The notes under the pieces: model-generated
What the model saw: the letters and a program-made list of their open reading frames with translations, nothing else
Databases searched by the model: none
What the model was told of the DNA's origin: nothing
From: Flavivirga algicola
Lineage (GTDB): Bacteria > Bacteroidota > Bacteroidia > Flavobacteriales > Flavobacteriaceae
Length of the DNA stretch: 64,000 nt
Assembly (NCBI RefSeq): GCF_012910715.1
Contig: NZ_JABBHF010000005.1
Location: 283,661 to 347,660 of the forward strand
Direction: 5' to 3'
In this document: positions 25,699 through 35,283 of the stretch, piece by piece
Layout of the letters: the number at the start of each line of letters is the position of its first letter
How positions within the stretch are numbered: position 1 is the first letter of the stretch
Made by a program: the position numbers and the translations under genes

Positions 25699-26580
25699 TC
25701 AAATTCTAAAAACACCACCAAAAGAAATAACACGCTGCAAGTAAAAGAAATGTTGTGATGCACTTTCCGCAGTGTTACTGGTTGTTCGTATATCAGGCAT
25801 ATTTATATAACCTCCTCTTAAGTCTAATTGTATAAAAAAGTGTTTGAAAAACGTCATATTCAGCCCAGCGTTAAGAGATAGTCCATAACCAGCTACATGA
25901 AACTCATCGTACCTATCTTTTTGAAGTAGCGTCGCGTTTGTTTTCGGGTATAAGATTCCAGCACCTAGTCCCTCAGTAATATTTAGTTGGAATTTGTCGG
26001 TGTTTTGGATGTTGAATATGGAAGAAACATCATCAAATCTCGAAAATTCAGTATAAACATAGTTTAAACCATCTGTGTGTTCAAACAATAAGAAATCTTC
26101 AGATACAAAAAAAACTTCATTATCATAATTTCCATTGTATTGGCTGCCTAATTCATTGTTGGGTAAATTAATGTAACCGTCAATAATTTTATTTCTATTG
26201 TCGTTCATTACATATTTCATATGGTCCATACCAAACGAAATGGCGTACTTATCTGAGATAAAATAACCAATTTTTAAATTAGTTTGTGGAATCGTAATTT
26301 TTGTTGGTTTAAAATAGTCGATATGCCACCCTTTTGGCTTGTCTTTAGCAGACGCATCTCTAATGGTAAAATCATAATTGGTACCTTTAAACCTAATATC
26401 CGATCTTGAAAAAGATTCCCTATTGCCTCCCCAGCTAATAAAAAATTTACCTTTATTGGAGGCTGTATATTTTTGAGAATTATTTGTGGTATTGGTACTG
26501 GTTTTTTGAGAGAAACTGTACTGTGATACGAAAGAGCTTACAACTATTTTTGCTATAAGCTTAAATGATTTGATATTCAT
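25699..26580 (-). CDS. Outer-membrane beta-barrel protein
   Basis: A 293-residue protein with a signal peptide ending near QYSFSQ and a beta-barrel of alternating amphipathic strands, for example FFIQLDLRGGYINMP, and a C-terminal strand ending in VFRI as outer-membrane insertases prefer. It resembles OmpW/porin-family barrels of about eight to ten strands. Ligand unknown. It is separated from kdsA by a strong hairpin. Confidence 0.7.
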   Translation of the reverse strand: MNIKSFKLIAKIVVSSFVSQYSFSQKTSTNTTNNSQKYTASNKGKFFISWGGNRESFSRSDIRFKGTNYDFTIRDASAKDKPKGWHIDYFKPTKITIPQTNLKIGYFISDKYAISFGMDHMKYVMNDNRNKIIDGYINLPNNELGSQYNGNYDNEVFFVSEDFLLFEHTDGLNYVYTEFSRFDDVSSIFNIQNTDKFQLNITEGLGAGILYPKTNATLLQKDRYDEFHVAGYGLSLNAGLNMTFFKHFFIQLDLRGGYINMPDIRTTSNTAESASQHFFYLQRVISFGGVFRI

Positions 26581-26610
26581 TAAATGCTTTTGATTGATTT
26601 GGAGAAAAAG

Positions 26611-26642
26611 TTTTTTTAGGAATAAATCTATTCCTTAAAAAA
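26611..26642 (-). terminator. Hairpin terminator after kdsA
   Basis: Directly after the kdsA stop, AGGAATA and TATTCCT (26618-26624, 26629-26635) form a 7-base stem with a 4-base loop, extended after one mismatch by A/T pairs. T and A runs on both sides allow it to act in either direction. Confidence 0.6.
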
Positions 26643-27461
26643 CTAGAGTGATTGAACCGTTTTTCTGATGGTAACTAGGTTGGTGAGTAACTTTTCTAAA
26701 TTATCCAGATGTAGCATATTGGCACCGTCACTTTTGGCATTGGCAGGGTCGTAATGAGTTTCGATAAATAGACCATCAACATTATTAACAACGCCAGCCC
26801 TGGCTATAGTTTCAATCATGTCTGGTCTTCCACCTGTTACACCAGCACTTTGATTAGGTTGTTGTAAAGAATGTGTAACATCTAAAATGGTTGGAGCATA
26901 TTGACGCATGGTTGGTATCCCTCGAAAATCTACGATCATGTCTTGATAACCAAACATAGTCCCCCTATCTGTTATCCATGCTTTGTCACTTCCAGAATCT
27001 TTAACTTTCTGTACTGCATGTTTCATGGCTTCTGGACTCATAAATTGCCCTTTTTTTAAGTTGACTACTTTACCAGTTTTTGCCGCCGCAATGACCAAAT
27101 CTGTTTGGCGAACTAAGAAAGCCGGAATTTGTAATACATCAACATAATGAGCGGCTAGGGTTGCATCAGAAATTTCATGAATATCTGTAACTGTTGGGAT
27201 ACCAAAAGTATCTGAAACTTTTTTAAGGATTTTTAATGCTTTCTCATCACCAATTCCTGTAAAACTATCAATTCTACTACGATTTGCTTTTTTAAAGCTA
27301 CCTTTAAAAATATAAGGGATTTCTAGCTTGTTAGTAATAGCAACTACTTTTTCGGCAATACGTAGTGCCATATCCTCTCCCTCAATGGCGCACGGACCAC
27401 AGAGCAAGAAAAAATTGTTTGAATTTTTATGTTTTATTTTTGGTATATCTTGAAGCGCCAT
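26643..27461 (-). CDS. kdsA: 3-deoxy-8-phosphooctulonate synthase, metal-dependent class
   Basis: Condenses phosphoenolpyruvate with arabinose 5-phosphate to KDO 8-phosphate for lipopolysaccharide core synthesis. The 272 residues match the family in full: FLLCGPCAIEG, KGSFKKANRSRIDSFTG, TDIHE. The Cys of GPCAIE (C24) and the later His (VTHSLQQ), Glu (FIETHYDP) and Asp (NAKSDGANM) are the four metal ligands of the Aquifex-type enzyme, whereas the metal-free Escherichia coli class has Asn in place of Cys. So this is the metal-dependent class. Divergent from typA across 274 bases. Confidence 0.96.
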   Translation of the reverse strand: MALQDIPKIKHKNSNNFFLLCGPCAIEGEDMALRIAEKVVAITNKLEIPYIFKGSFKKANRSRIDSFTGIGDEKALKILKKVSDTFGIPTVTDIHEISDATLAAHYVDVLQIPAFLVRQTDLVIAAAKTGKVVNLKKGQFMSPEAMKHAVQKVKDSGSDKAWITDRGTMFGYQDMIVDFRGIPTMRQYAPTILDVTHSLQQPNQSAGVTGGRPDMIETIARAGVVNNVDGLFIETHYDPANAKSDGANMLHLDNLEKLLTNLVTIRKTVQSL

Positions 27462-27486
27462 AAATTTTTTCAGAGAAATTATAATA

Positions 27487-27494
27487 CAAAGATA
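27487..27494 (-). promoter_or_regulatory. Candidate -7 box for kdsA
   Basis: On the minus strand TATCTTTG fits TAnnTTTG, 25 bases before the start codon. No TTTG at -33 is evident. Confidence 0.5.
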
Positions 27495-27704
27495 CTATTA
27501 ATGCTGAATTAATAGGTGTATCTTTTTAAATAGAATTGAAAACATTTTTAAGTGTTTATGTTAAAATATTGAGCCATTCTAGTTTAATGTTTTTAACAGT
27601 TTAATAACGAGAAAGATAAAGTAAAAGCCTTTCTTTTTTTTGTATTTTACAAAGAAGGAATATTCAAAAAAATAATATTCCATAATTTATACATTATTTA
27701 TGGT

Positions 27705-27712
27705 TACCTTTG
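27705..27712 (+). promoter_or_regulatory. Candidate -7 box for typA
   Basis: TACCTTTG is an exact match to the Bacteroidota TAnnTTTG consensus, 23 bases ahead of the typA ATG, which gives a short leader. The -33 region is AT-rich but lacks a clear TTTG. Confidence 0.6.
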
Positions 27713-27735
27713 CACGCTTAAAATAAGGCACTATT

Positions 27736-29535
27736 ATGACTAAGATTAAAAATATTGCAATTATTGCTCACGTAGATCATGGTAAAACTACTTTGGTTGA
27801 TAAGATTATGTACCATTGTCAGTTATTTCGTGAGAATGAAAATACAGGCGATTTAATTCTTGATAATAATGATTTGGAGCGTGAAAGAGGTATTACAATT
27901 ACTTCTAAAAACGTTTCTGTAATCTATAAAGACACAAAGATTAATATTATTGATACACCTGGTCACGCCGATTTTGGAGGTGAAGTAGAGCGTGTGCTAA
28001 ATATGGCTGATGGTGTTTTATTATTGGTAGATGCCTTTGAGGGACCTATGCCACAAACACGTTTTGTATTGCAAAAAGCAATTGATTTAGGTTTAAAGCC
28101 GTGTGTGGTTGTGAATAAGGTTGACAAAGAAAATTGTACGCCTGATGAGGTACATGAAAAAGTTTTTGACTTGATGTTCGAATTGGGAGCAGAAGAATGG
28201 CAGTTGGATTTTCCAACGGTTTATGGTTCTGCAAAGAATAATTGGATGAGTGATGATTGGCAAAAAGAAACAGAAAATATTGAACCATTATTGGATATGG
28301 TTATAAACCACATTCCAGAACCAAAAATTGAAGAAGGTACCACCCAAATGTTAATTACGTCTTTAGATTTTTCTTCTTTTACAGGAAGAATAGCTATAGG
28401 CCGTTTAACGCGTGGTGAATTAAAAGTTGGACAAAATATATCTTTGGTTAAGCGTGATGGAAGTATTGTTAAGTCTAAAATTAAAGAACTACATGTTTTT
28501 GAAGGCTTAGGACGTAAAAAAGTAGAAGAAATACAAGCAGGAGATATTTGCGCTATAGTTGGATTGGAAGGTTTTGAGATTGGTGATACGGTTGCAGATT
28601 GGGAGTCGCCTGAAGGTTTAAAGACTATTGCTATTGATGAGCCAACCATGAGCATGTTATTTACTATTAACGATTCGCCTTTTTTTGGAAAAGATGGAAA
28701 ATATGTAACCTCCCGCCACATTAAAGAACGTTTGACAAAAGAACTTGAAAAGAATCTGGCACTTCGTGTTGAAGAAACTGATAGTGCAGATAAGTTTATG
28801 GTATTTGGTCGTGGTGTCCTACATTTATCTGTTTTAATAGAAACGATGCGTCGAGAAGGCTACGAATTACAAATTGGACAGCCTCAAGTTATTATTAAAG
28901 AAATTGATGGTGTTAAATGCGAGCCAGTAGAAGAAATGACTATTGATTTACCAGAAGAGGTTTCAGGTAAAGCTATTGAAATGGTAACATTACGTAAAGG
29001 GGAAATGCTAAGCATGGAAGCTAAAGGAGACCGTATGGTGTGTGAATTTGTAGTGCCATCCAGAGGTATTATAGGATTGCGAAACCAATTATTAACGGCT
29101 ACTGCTGGCGAGGCTATTATGGCACATCGCTTTAAAGAATATCAGCCGTTAAAAGGAGGGATTCCAGAACGACAAAATGGTTCTTTGGTATCAATGGAAA
29201 AAGGTCAGGCAATTCCTTATTCTATTGATAAACTACAAGAAAGAGGTAAGTTTTTTATAGATCCAGGAGAAGATATTTACGAAGGTCAGGTTATTGGAGA
29301 AAATTCTCGCGGTGACGATATGACGGTAAACGTGACAAAAACTAAAAAACTTAGTAATGTACGTTCGGCTGGAGCAGATGATAAGGCGAAAATTGTACCC
29401 GCAATTAAGTTTTCATTAGAAGAGGCTTTAGAATACATTCAAAAAGATGAATACGTAGAGGTAACACCAAATCACTTGCGTTTACGTAAAATCTATTTAA
29501 CAGAAGTAGAACGTAAACGAAACAAAACGATATAA
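27736..29535 (+). CDS. typA: Ribosome-associated GTPase TypA/BipA
   Basis: A 599-residue translational GTPase of the EF-G family involved in ribosome assembly and growth at low temperature or stress. G1 AHVDHGKTTL (11-20), G2 region RERGITITSKN, G3 DTPGHADFGGE and G4 NKVDK are all intact. Domain II follows (FTGRIAIGRLTRG), then the EF-G-like domain III and V (PEEVSGKAIEMV, GIIGLRNQLLTATAGEAIM) and the C-terminal domain typical of BipA (QNGSLVSMEKGQAIPYSIDKLQ). Full length for the family. Confidence 0.97.
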   Translation: MTKIKNIAIIAHVDHGKTTLVDKIMYHCQLFRENENTGDLILDNNDLERERGITITSKNVSVIYKDTKINIIDTPGHADFGGEVERVLNMADGVLLLVDAFEGPMPQTRFVLQKAIDLGLKPCVVVNKVDKENCTPDEVHEKVFDLMFELGAEEWQLDFPTVYGSAKNNWMSDDWQKETENIEPLLDMVINHIPEPKIEEGTTQMLITSLDFSSFTGRIAIGRLTRGELKVGQNISLVKRDGSIVKSKIKELHVFEGLGRKKVEEIQAGDICAIVGLEGFEIGDTVADWESPEGLKTIAIDEPTMSMLFTINDSPFFGKDGKYVTSRHIKERLTKELEKNLALRVEETDSADKFMVFGRGVLHLSVLIETMRREGYELQIGQPQVIIKEIDGVKCEPVEEMTIDLPEEVSGKAIEMVTLRKGEMLSMEAKGDRMVCEFVVPSRGIIGLRNQLLTATAGEAIMAHRFKEYQPLKGGIPERQNGSLVSMEKGQAIPYSIDKLQERGKFFIDPGEDIYEGQVIGENSRGDDMTVNVTKTKKLSNVRSAGADDKAKIVPAIKFSLEEALEYIQKDEYVEVTPNHLRLRKIYLTEVERKRNKTI

Positions 29536-29536
29536 G

Positions 29537-29776
29537 ATGGAATTCTTTGGAATTTCTGGTGTTGAATGGGTTGGATATGCTGCTATGGCTACTGTTTTAA
29601 TCTCATTCTTGATGAAATCGGTTAGTAAACTGCGAATAGTAAACTCCTTAGGATGTTTACTATTTGTGTTTTATGGCATTTTGTTAAATCCAGTTTCAAT
29701 GCCAATTATAATAACCAATACGGCTATATTTTGTATTAATTTATATTACTTATTGCAGAAAAAAAATGAAACCTGA
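29537..29776 (+). CDS. Small YgjV-like membrane protein
   Basis: A 79-residue protein with three membrane helices. WVGYAAMATVLISFLMKSVSKLRIVNSLGCLLFVFYGILL follows the repeated pattern of YgjV/SWEET-like half transporters (S-x-L-M-K-x-x-x-x-LR-x-x-N). Function not known. One base after typA, likely co-transcribed with it. Confidence 0.65.
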   Translation: MEFFGISGVEWVGYAAMATVLISFLMKSVSKLRIVNSLGCLLFVFYGILLNPVSMPIIITNTAIFCINLYYLLQKKNET

Positions 29777-29847
29777 CTTATGATTTGTAGCATCTGATAA
29801 ATTCTTACAACTTTAGCTTAAAAAGAAAGAAAAGTTAAATGATTTTG

Positions 29848-29855
29848 TATATTTG
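29848..29855 (+). promoter_or_regulatory. Candidate -7 box for the polysaccharide cluster
   Basis: TATATTTG matches TAnnTTTG and lies in the only sizeable gap between typA's partner and the first flippase gene, implying a leader of about 100 bases. A -33 TTTG is not obvious. Confidence 0.4.
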
Positions 29856-29958
29856 ACCCCCGTTATAAAAGCATAGTAGAATAATATGTTTTTTTTAGCG
29901 TTTACAGGTCATGTATTCAATTTTAAGTAATTTTATTTACTAAAAAATTCATACTTAA

Positions 29959-31260
29959 TTGAAAAGGTTAATTGATTATATAAATAGTAAGGTTTTAGTT
30001 AAAATTACTTCGTTACAAACAGCTTCTGTATTAACAAGAATAATAGCAGGGATATTAACTTCTAAAGCTATTGCCGTTTTTATTGGACCTGTAGGGTTGG
30101 CGTTAATAGGAAATTTGCAAAATTTTGTTAGCTCTTTTCAAACGATTGCAGTAGTTGGTTTTTACAAAGGGGCTGTAAAAAATATCTCAAAATTTAAGGA
30201 TGATGTTCTAGAATTAAGTAAGGCAGTATCGACCATATTCTATATCGCATTCATATCAACTATTTTAGTGTCTTTTTTCTGTTATTTTAATGCAGAATTA
30301 ATCAATAATATTATCTTTCCTGTCTATAATAACTATACTTATGTTATTCAAATATTTGCTATAGTATTGCCTTTTTATGCTTTAAACATGTTTTCATTTT
30401 CTATAATGAACGGTTTTTCGAAGTATAAAATTCTTATTATTATCAATATCATTGGACAAGTATTAAGTGTTTCTATAGCTTTACTTTTAATTTACCAAAA
30501 TAAGATCGATGGTGCTTTGGTGTCAGTTGTTATTGCAGAGGCATTAATATTTTTAATCACTTTGGTTGGTATTATTAATAGGCGTAGTTTGGTGCCTCTT
30601 ATACGTGTTAATAGGGTAGATTTTAGTTTTTTTAAAAGAATGAGTTCGTATTCGTTAATGGCTCTTTTTACTGCTGTTTTTCTGCCTTTCGTTGCTATTG
30701 CTATTAGGTCATACATTATAGATAACATTGGTTATAAAGATGCTGGTTTTTGGGAAGCTATGACAAGAATATCCAAGTATTACCTAATGCTGGTTAGTTC
30801 GTTAATTGCATTATATATTTTGCCTAGGTTTTCTGAGATTGATGATGCTAAAGAATTTAAGAAAGAGGTATTTAGCTTTTATAAAACGATTATACCAGTT
30901 TTAGCTATTGGTTTGTTTATTATATATTTATTGAAATCCTTTATAGTATCAATAATTTTTTCCAATGAGTTCGAACCTGTTGAAGATTTATTTTTGTGGC
31001 AACTGTTAGGTGATTTCGTTAAGATTTTGTCCATTGTTATTGCATATCAGTTTTTAGCAAAAAAAATGTTTTGGCATTATATTTTAACCGAAGCCTTTTT
31101 AATAATAACGTTATATACAACAAGTATATATTTTATCGATTTGTTCGACGGTGTTAAAGGCGCCGTTGTTGCGCATTTTGTAAGCTATGTGATGTATTAT
31201 GGTATTATTTTACTGATATTTGGTAGTTCGCTTTTTGGTATAGAAAATGAAAAGAAATAG
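29959..31260 (+). CDS. O-antigen flippase (Wzx-like), copy 1
   Basis: A 433-residue membrane protein with about twelve helices of the polysaccharide transporter/MATE-like fold that flips undecaprenyl-linked oligosaccharides across the inner membrane. The opening LTSKAIAVFIGPVGLALIGNLQNF and the central NYIIDNIGYKDAGFWEAM are typical of the WzxE-like O-antigen translocase group. A TTG start gives MKRLIDYINSK; no nearby ATG fits. Followed after 48 bases by a clear paralog. Confidence 0.85.
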   Translation: MKRLIDYINSKVLVKITSLQTASVLTRIIAGILTSKAIAVFIGPVGLALIGNLQNFVSSFQTIAVVGFYKGAVKNISKFKDDVLELSKAVSTIFYIAFISTILVSFFCYFNAELINNIIFPVYNNYTYVIQIFAIVLPFYALNMFSFSIMNGFSKYKILIIINIIGQVLSVSIALLLIYQNKIDGALVSVVIAEALIFLITLVGIINRRSLVPLIRVNRVDFSFFKRMSSYSLMALFTAVFLPFVAIAIRSYIIDNIGYKDAGFWEAMTRISKYYLMLVSSLIALYILPRFSEIDDAKEFKKEVFSFYKTIIPVLAIGLFIIYLLKSFIVSIIFSNEFEPVEDLFLWQLLGDFVKILSIVIAYQFLAKKMFWHYILTEAFLIITLYTTSIYFIDLFDGVKGAVVAHFVSYVMYYGIILLIFGSSLFGIENEKK

Positions 31261-31308
31261 TTTCCCAATATTAATAAGAAATCTTTTTATTGATAATCTA
31301 CATTGTAA

Positions 31309-32595
31309 ATGCTAGAAAAAATAAAACAACTTTACAAAAAGAATGTGTTGTTAAAAGTAGCATCATTTAACTCTTTGAGTGTTTTTGTGAGATTGGTATC
31401 AGGATTTTTTCTGTCAAAAGCTATTGCATATTTTTTATTTCCTCAGGGAATGGCACTTACAGGTAACTTGAGAAGTTTTTTAGTTAGTTGTCAAGGAATT
31501 TCAGTAAGTGGCATTCAAAGTGGTCTAATAAAATATACAGCTGAGAGTAAAAATAATAGTGTGATATTAAAAAAAATTATTTCCACTTCTTTTTTTTTAG
31601 TAATTGCATTTACCATAATAGCCTCATTAGCTTTAATTAGCTTTTCAAACTATTTTAGTGTATGGGTTTTCGGAATAAGAGAGTACGCTTACGCAATTAA
31701 AATATTGGCTTATGCGATCCCATTGTATACTATAAATACATTTATTTTATCGATTATTAATGGTCTAGGGAAGTACAAAAGTATTATTCTCATTAATACT
31801 ATCGGCTATATTTTAAATATTATAGTAGTAGTTCTTTTACTTTATTTGTATAACTTGGAAGGTGCTATTGTGGCCATTATAGCTATGCCTTCAGTTTTGA
31901 TTTTCATAACGTTTTTTTGGATTAAGGAAATCAAAATGATTTTTACCAGTATTTCCATTTCAAATTTTTCAAAAAAGTACTTGGGAGGCTTGTCTTCATT
32001 TATTATTATGGCAATATTTACTGCTTTAACAATACCTGTAGTTCATGTTCTTGTAAAGAATTATATTATTGATAATGTAGGGCTTAAAGAGGCTGGTTAT
32101 TGGGAAGCTATGATAAAAATATCACAATACTATTTAATGTTTATAATGAGTCTTTTTTCGTTATATCTATTACCAAAATTGTCTCAAAATCAAACAGACA
32201 AAGGGTTTAAAAGTTTAGTTATGCAGTTTTATAAAGCTATTTTACCATTTGTTGTACTAGGCTTTATTGTTATTTATTTTTTTAGATATTGGATTGTTAG
32301 AATTACTCTTACTCAAGAATTTCTTCCTGTTCAAGAACTGTTTTTATGGCAACTCATTGGGGATTTTTTTAAAATAGTATCATTTGCTATTGCTTATCAA
32401 ATGCAAGCTAAAAAGATGTTGTTTTGGTATTTATTTGGTGAATTATTTTATGTATCTGCCGTTTATTTTTTCAGTATCTATTTTATTGATAAGTTTGAAA
32501 TAAAAGGAGCTGTAATTGCTCATGCAATAAGCTACCTATTTTATTTCTTATTAATGTTATTTATATTTAGGAAACCTTTATTAACTAAAATCTAA
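31309..32595 (+). CDS. O-antigen flippase (Wzx-like), copy 2
   Basis: A 428-residue paralog of the preceding protein. The two share the N-terminal plan and the segments NYIIDNxGxKxAGxWEAM, ELFLWQLxGDFxKI and IYFIDxF-x-x-KGAVxAH. About twelve helices. Tandem duplication followed by divergence is the simplest explanation, and the two may flip different glycolipids. It precedes the phosphoethanolamine transferase-like gene by 7 bases. Confidence 0.85.
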   Translation: MLEKIKQLYKKNVLLKVASFNSLSVFVRLVSGFFLSKAIAYFLFPQGMALTGNLRSFLVSCQGISVSGIQSGLIKYTAESKNNSVILKKIISTSFFLVIAFTIIASLALISFSNYFSVWVFGIREYAYAIKILAYAIPLYTINTFILSIINGLGKYKSIILINTIGYILNIIVVVLLLYLYNLEGAIVAIIAMPSVLIFITFFWIKEIKMIFTSISISNFSKKYLGGLSSFIIMAIFTALTIPVVHVLVKNYIIDNVGLKEAGYWEAMIKISQYYLMFIMSLFSLYLLPKLSQNQTDKGFKSLVMQFYKAILPFVVLGFIVIYFFRYWIVRITLTQEFLPVQELFLWQLIGDFFKIVSFAIAYQMQAKKMLFWYLFGELFYVSAVYFFSIYFIDKFEIKGAVIAHAISYLFYFLLMLFIFRKPLLTKI

Positions 32596-32602
32596 ACTAA
32601 AA

Positions 32603-34201
32603 TTGAAAGATAAACTTTATTTATTGGTTTTTGTTTATTGGTTGGTTCTTGAATATTTATTAGAAGGAGTATTTCATTTTTTTTCTTTATTCAGATTCTT
32701 AAATATAATTGAGAATCTTTTTTTTACAGTATTGCTTATTTTTATTGCTAATCACTTTAAAAAAGCTTCACTTAAGAAAATACTTTTTCGTTTAATTATA
32801 GTTTTAGTGGCAATTATGTTGTGGTTTGAAACCATTATGTATCTTAATTTCAAAATACATTTTGGTCCTTCCTCTTTCTTTGTTTTAATAAATACTAACC
32901 CAGATGAACTCTCAGAGTTTTCTAATGAGTTTATTGGTGCGAGAGAATTAGTGGTTACGTTATTATTTTTCATTCCTTTATTAAGGCTGAATTCTATAAC
33001 GAGTGCTATTTTAAATGTTACATACAAATTTAAATTTGTGACTTACAAATTTTTAAAGTTAGGAGCTTGCACTTTACTTTTCTTGACTGTTTTTAAATTT
33101 ACTAGAATAATAGATCATAATTTACCTTATTTAATCTGTCGTTCATTTATTTTAAATCATAAAGACAAAAAGTTTGTAGAAGATTTTAATTCCCAAATTG
33201 AAACAAATAACAATTCATTTAAAAATAAAAACAATAATCTTAATAATACATTTGTTGTAGTTATAGGAGAATCTGTAACGTCTTCCCATATGCAATTATA
33301 TGGATACTATAGGAATACGACACCTTTTTTTCAAAAAATAAAAGATAGCTTAAGTATATATGAAGATGTCATCAGTCCTAACACTTCAACATTTCATTCG
33401 TTGAGCAAAGCTTTAACCCTAGGTAATTATGAAGACCCTAAAAAAGTTTTGGCATTACCCATTACAACCTTGTTTAACAAATCTGGTTTTAAAACTTTTT
33501 GGATATCTAATCATAGCCCAGCATTTAATCCAGGCAGCGCTTTAGCAAGAGTTTCAGGTCAGGCACAATTAAAATTTTTCAATTCAAAAGCGGTCGTAAT
33601 GGGGAATTTAAAACATGATGGAGAGCTATTGGATAAAGTTGATGAAGCTTTAAAAGATGACTTCTCTCATAAAATTATTTTTTTACACTTAATAGGGGCC
33701 CATTTTTCATATGAAAATAGATACCCTGAAGAATTTAATGTTTTTAGTGATAAGCCAAAAACTAAATTTAAGGACGAGATGGCTTATCAAAAAATTAATC
33801 AATACGATAACGCTGTTAGATATTCAGACTTTATATTAAATAAGGTCTTACAAAAACTGAAAACTGAAAAAGCAAACAGTTATTTAATGTATTTTTCTGA
33901 TCATGGAGAAGAAGTATTTCAAGACGAAGACTTTTATGGTCACTTAGAAGATAAGCCAACTAAAAATACTTTTAAAATACCTTTTATTATGTGGTATAGT
34001 AACCATTTTAAATACCCGAAAGATTATTCTTATAAGAAAAAAAGAAAGTATATGACTGATGATTTATGGCACAGCATAGTACATATTTCAGGTCTTAAAA
34101 ACTCTTTTTTAGATAAAAGGAGAAGCATTTTTAGCTCAGAATTTGTAAATAGAAAACGCCTCATTTTAGAAGGCGAAAACTATGAAACGTTTTTCGAATG
34201 A
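32603..34201 (+). CDS. Sulfatase-fold phosphoethanolamine transferase-like membrane enzyme
   Basis: A 532-residue enzyme of the EptA/CptA kind. About five membrane helices in the first 170 residues are followed by a periplasmic alkaline-phosphatase-like domain: GESVTSSHMQLYGYYRNTTP near 221, the nucleophile Thr in SPNTSTFHSL near 260 and the metal-binding FSDHGEE near 430. It should transfer phosphoethanolamine (or a related group) to lipid A, core or another glycan. A TTG start is used. Its stop overlaps the next gene by ATGA, so it is coupled to the GT4 enzyme. Confidence 0.85.
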   Translation: MKDKLYLLVFVYWLVLEYLLEGVFHFFSLFRFLNIIENLFFTVLLIFIANHFKKASLKKILFRLIIVLVAIMLWFETIMYLNFKIHFGPSSFFVLINTNPDELSEFSNEFIGARELVVTLLFFIPLLRLNSITSAILNVTYKFKFVTYKFLKLGACTLLFLTVFKFTRIIDHNLPYLICRSFILNHKDKKFVEDFNSQIETNNNSFKNKNNNLNNTFVVVIGESVTSSHMQLYGYYRNTTPFFQKIKDSLSIYEDVISPNTSTFHSLSKALTLGNYEDPKKVLALPITTLFNKSGFKTFWISNHSPAFNPGSALARVSGQAQLKFFNSKAVVMGNLKHDGELLDKVDEALKDDFSHKIIFLHLIGAHFSYENRYPEEFNVFSDKPKTKFKDEMAYQKINQYDNAVRYSDFILNKVLQKLKTEKANSYLMYFSDHGEEVFQDEDFYGHLEDKPTKNTFKIPFIMWYSNHFKYPKDYSYKKKRKYMTDDLWHSIVHISGLKNSFLDKRRSIFSSEFVNRKRLILEGENYETFFE

Positions 34202-35283
34202 ACCATAAGAAACATATTTGTATTATTGTAGATTGTCTTTGTGGAGGAGGTGCAGAAAAAGTTGCTGCATCTTTTTCATTTCTTTTGAAGAGTAAAGATT
34301 ATAAAGTGTCTATAATATCTGTAAGAGACGATATAACTTATAAATACACTGGAGACCTATATAATTTAGGAACCAATGAGCTATATATAAAGAAGTTTAA
34401 GCAATTAAAAAAAATATTATTATTTAGAAGATATTATAGAAAAATCGATGCAGATTTTTATGTAGATTTTAGAATGCGAAATAGGTTTTTAATGGAACTA
34501 TTATTGCATCTTTTTGTATTTAAAACAAAAAAAATGGTATTAAGTATTCAAAATTATAATATTGAATATCATATACCCAAAGGGTTTTTTTTTAAGAAAG
34601 TATATAGTAAGGCAAAAGCTATTATAGCTGTCTCCCATGATATTGTAATGGAACTTAATTCATATTACCCCTTTAATAATGTAAGTTATATACCGAACTT
34701 TGTAAATAAAAATTTACTGTTAATTTCTAATTTACCGTTATCTGACATTCCAAATAATACTGTTTTGGCAATAGGGAGGTTAAATATAATGGTAAAACAG
34801 TTTGATAAATTAATATTAAGTTATAAGAATACAGATTCATGTAAAAAAGGAATTCCTTTAGTTATTTTAGGGGATGGACCAGATAAGAAAAAACTTGAAG
34901 ATCTGATTAAGTTCAATAAACTACAATCAAGTGTCAAGTTGCTAGGTTTTGTATCTAACCCCTATGATTATATTAAACGATGTAAATTTTTGGTACTGTG
35001 TAGTAAGTTTGAAGGTATGCCGCTAGTCATACTTGAAACACTTACATTGGGAAAACCTGTAATATCTTTTAACTGCAAATCTGGACCAGCGGAATTGATA
35101 ACTCATAAAAAAAATGGCCTATTGGTTAAAGACCAAGATTTCTCTGAGTTAGAAAGAAGTATTGATCTTTTACAAGAAGACGAAGAGTTATATGATTTGC
35201 TAACCAAAAATACTATAAGTTCAATGAATAAATTTTCAGAAAAGGAAATGATGAAATATTGGGAGTCCGTTTTTAACTTTTAA
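34198..35283 (+). CDS. GT4-family glycosyltransferase
   Basis: A 361-residue GT-B enzyme. N-terminal GGAEKVAASFSFLL and C-terminal FEGMPLVILETLTLGKPVI with the preceding LLGFVSNPYDYI form the acceptor and nucleotide-sugar parts of GT4 enzymes, with the E-x7-E type motif around EGMPLVILE. Sugar unknown. Overlaps the transferase gene before it by four bases and the GT2 gene on the other strand by 11 bases at the 3' ends. Confidence 0.9.
   Translation: MNHKKHICIIVDCLCGGGAEKVAASFSFLLKSKDYKVSIISVRDDITYKYTGDLYNLGTNELYIKKFKQLKKILLFRRYYRKIDADFYVDFRMRNRFLMELLLHLFVFKTKKMVLSIQNYNIEYHIPKGFFFKKVYSKAKAIIAVSHDIVMELNSYYPFNNVSYIPNFVNKNLLLISNLPLSDIPNNTVLAIGRLNIMVKQFDKLILSYKNTDSCKKGIPLVILGDGPDKKKLEDLIKFNKLQSSVKLLGFVSNPYDYIKRCKFLVLCSKFEGMPLVILETLTLGKPVISFNCKSGPAELITHKKNGLLVKDQDFSELERSIDLLQEDEELYDLLTKNTISSMNKFSEKEMMKYWESVFNF

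Noticed and set aside
28221..28721. Minus-strand open frame of 166 codons inside typA
   Set aside because: It is a mirror of the strongly conserved typA coding strand, with no start context or family match. The same applies to other antisense frames inside clear genes, for example at 60885-61400 and 55413-55733.
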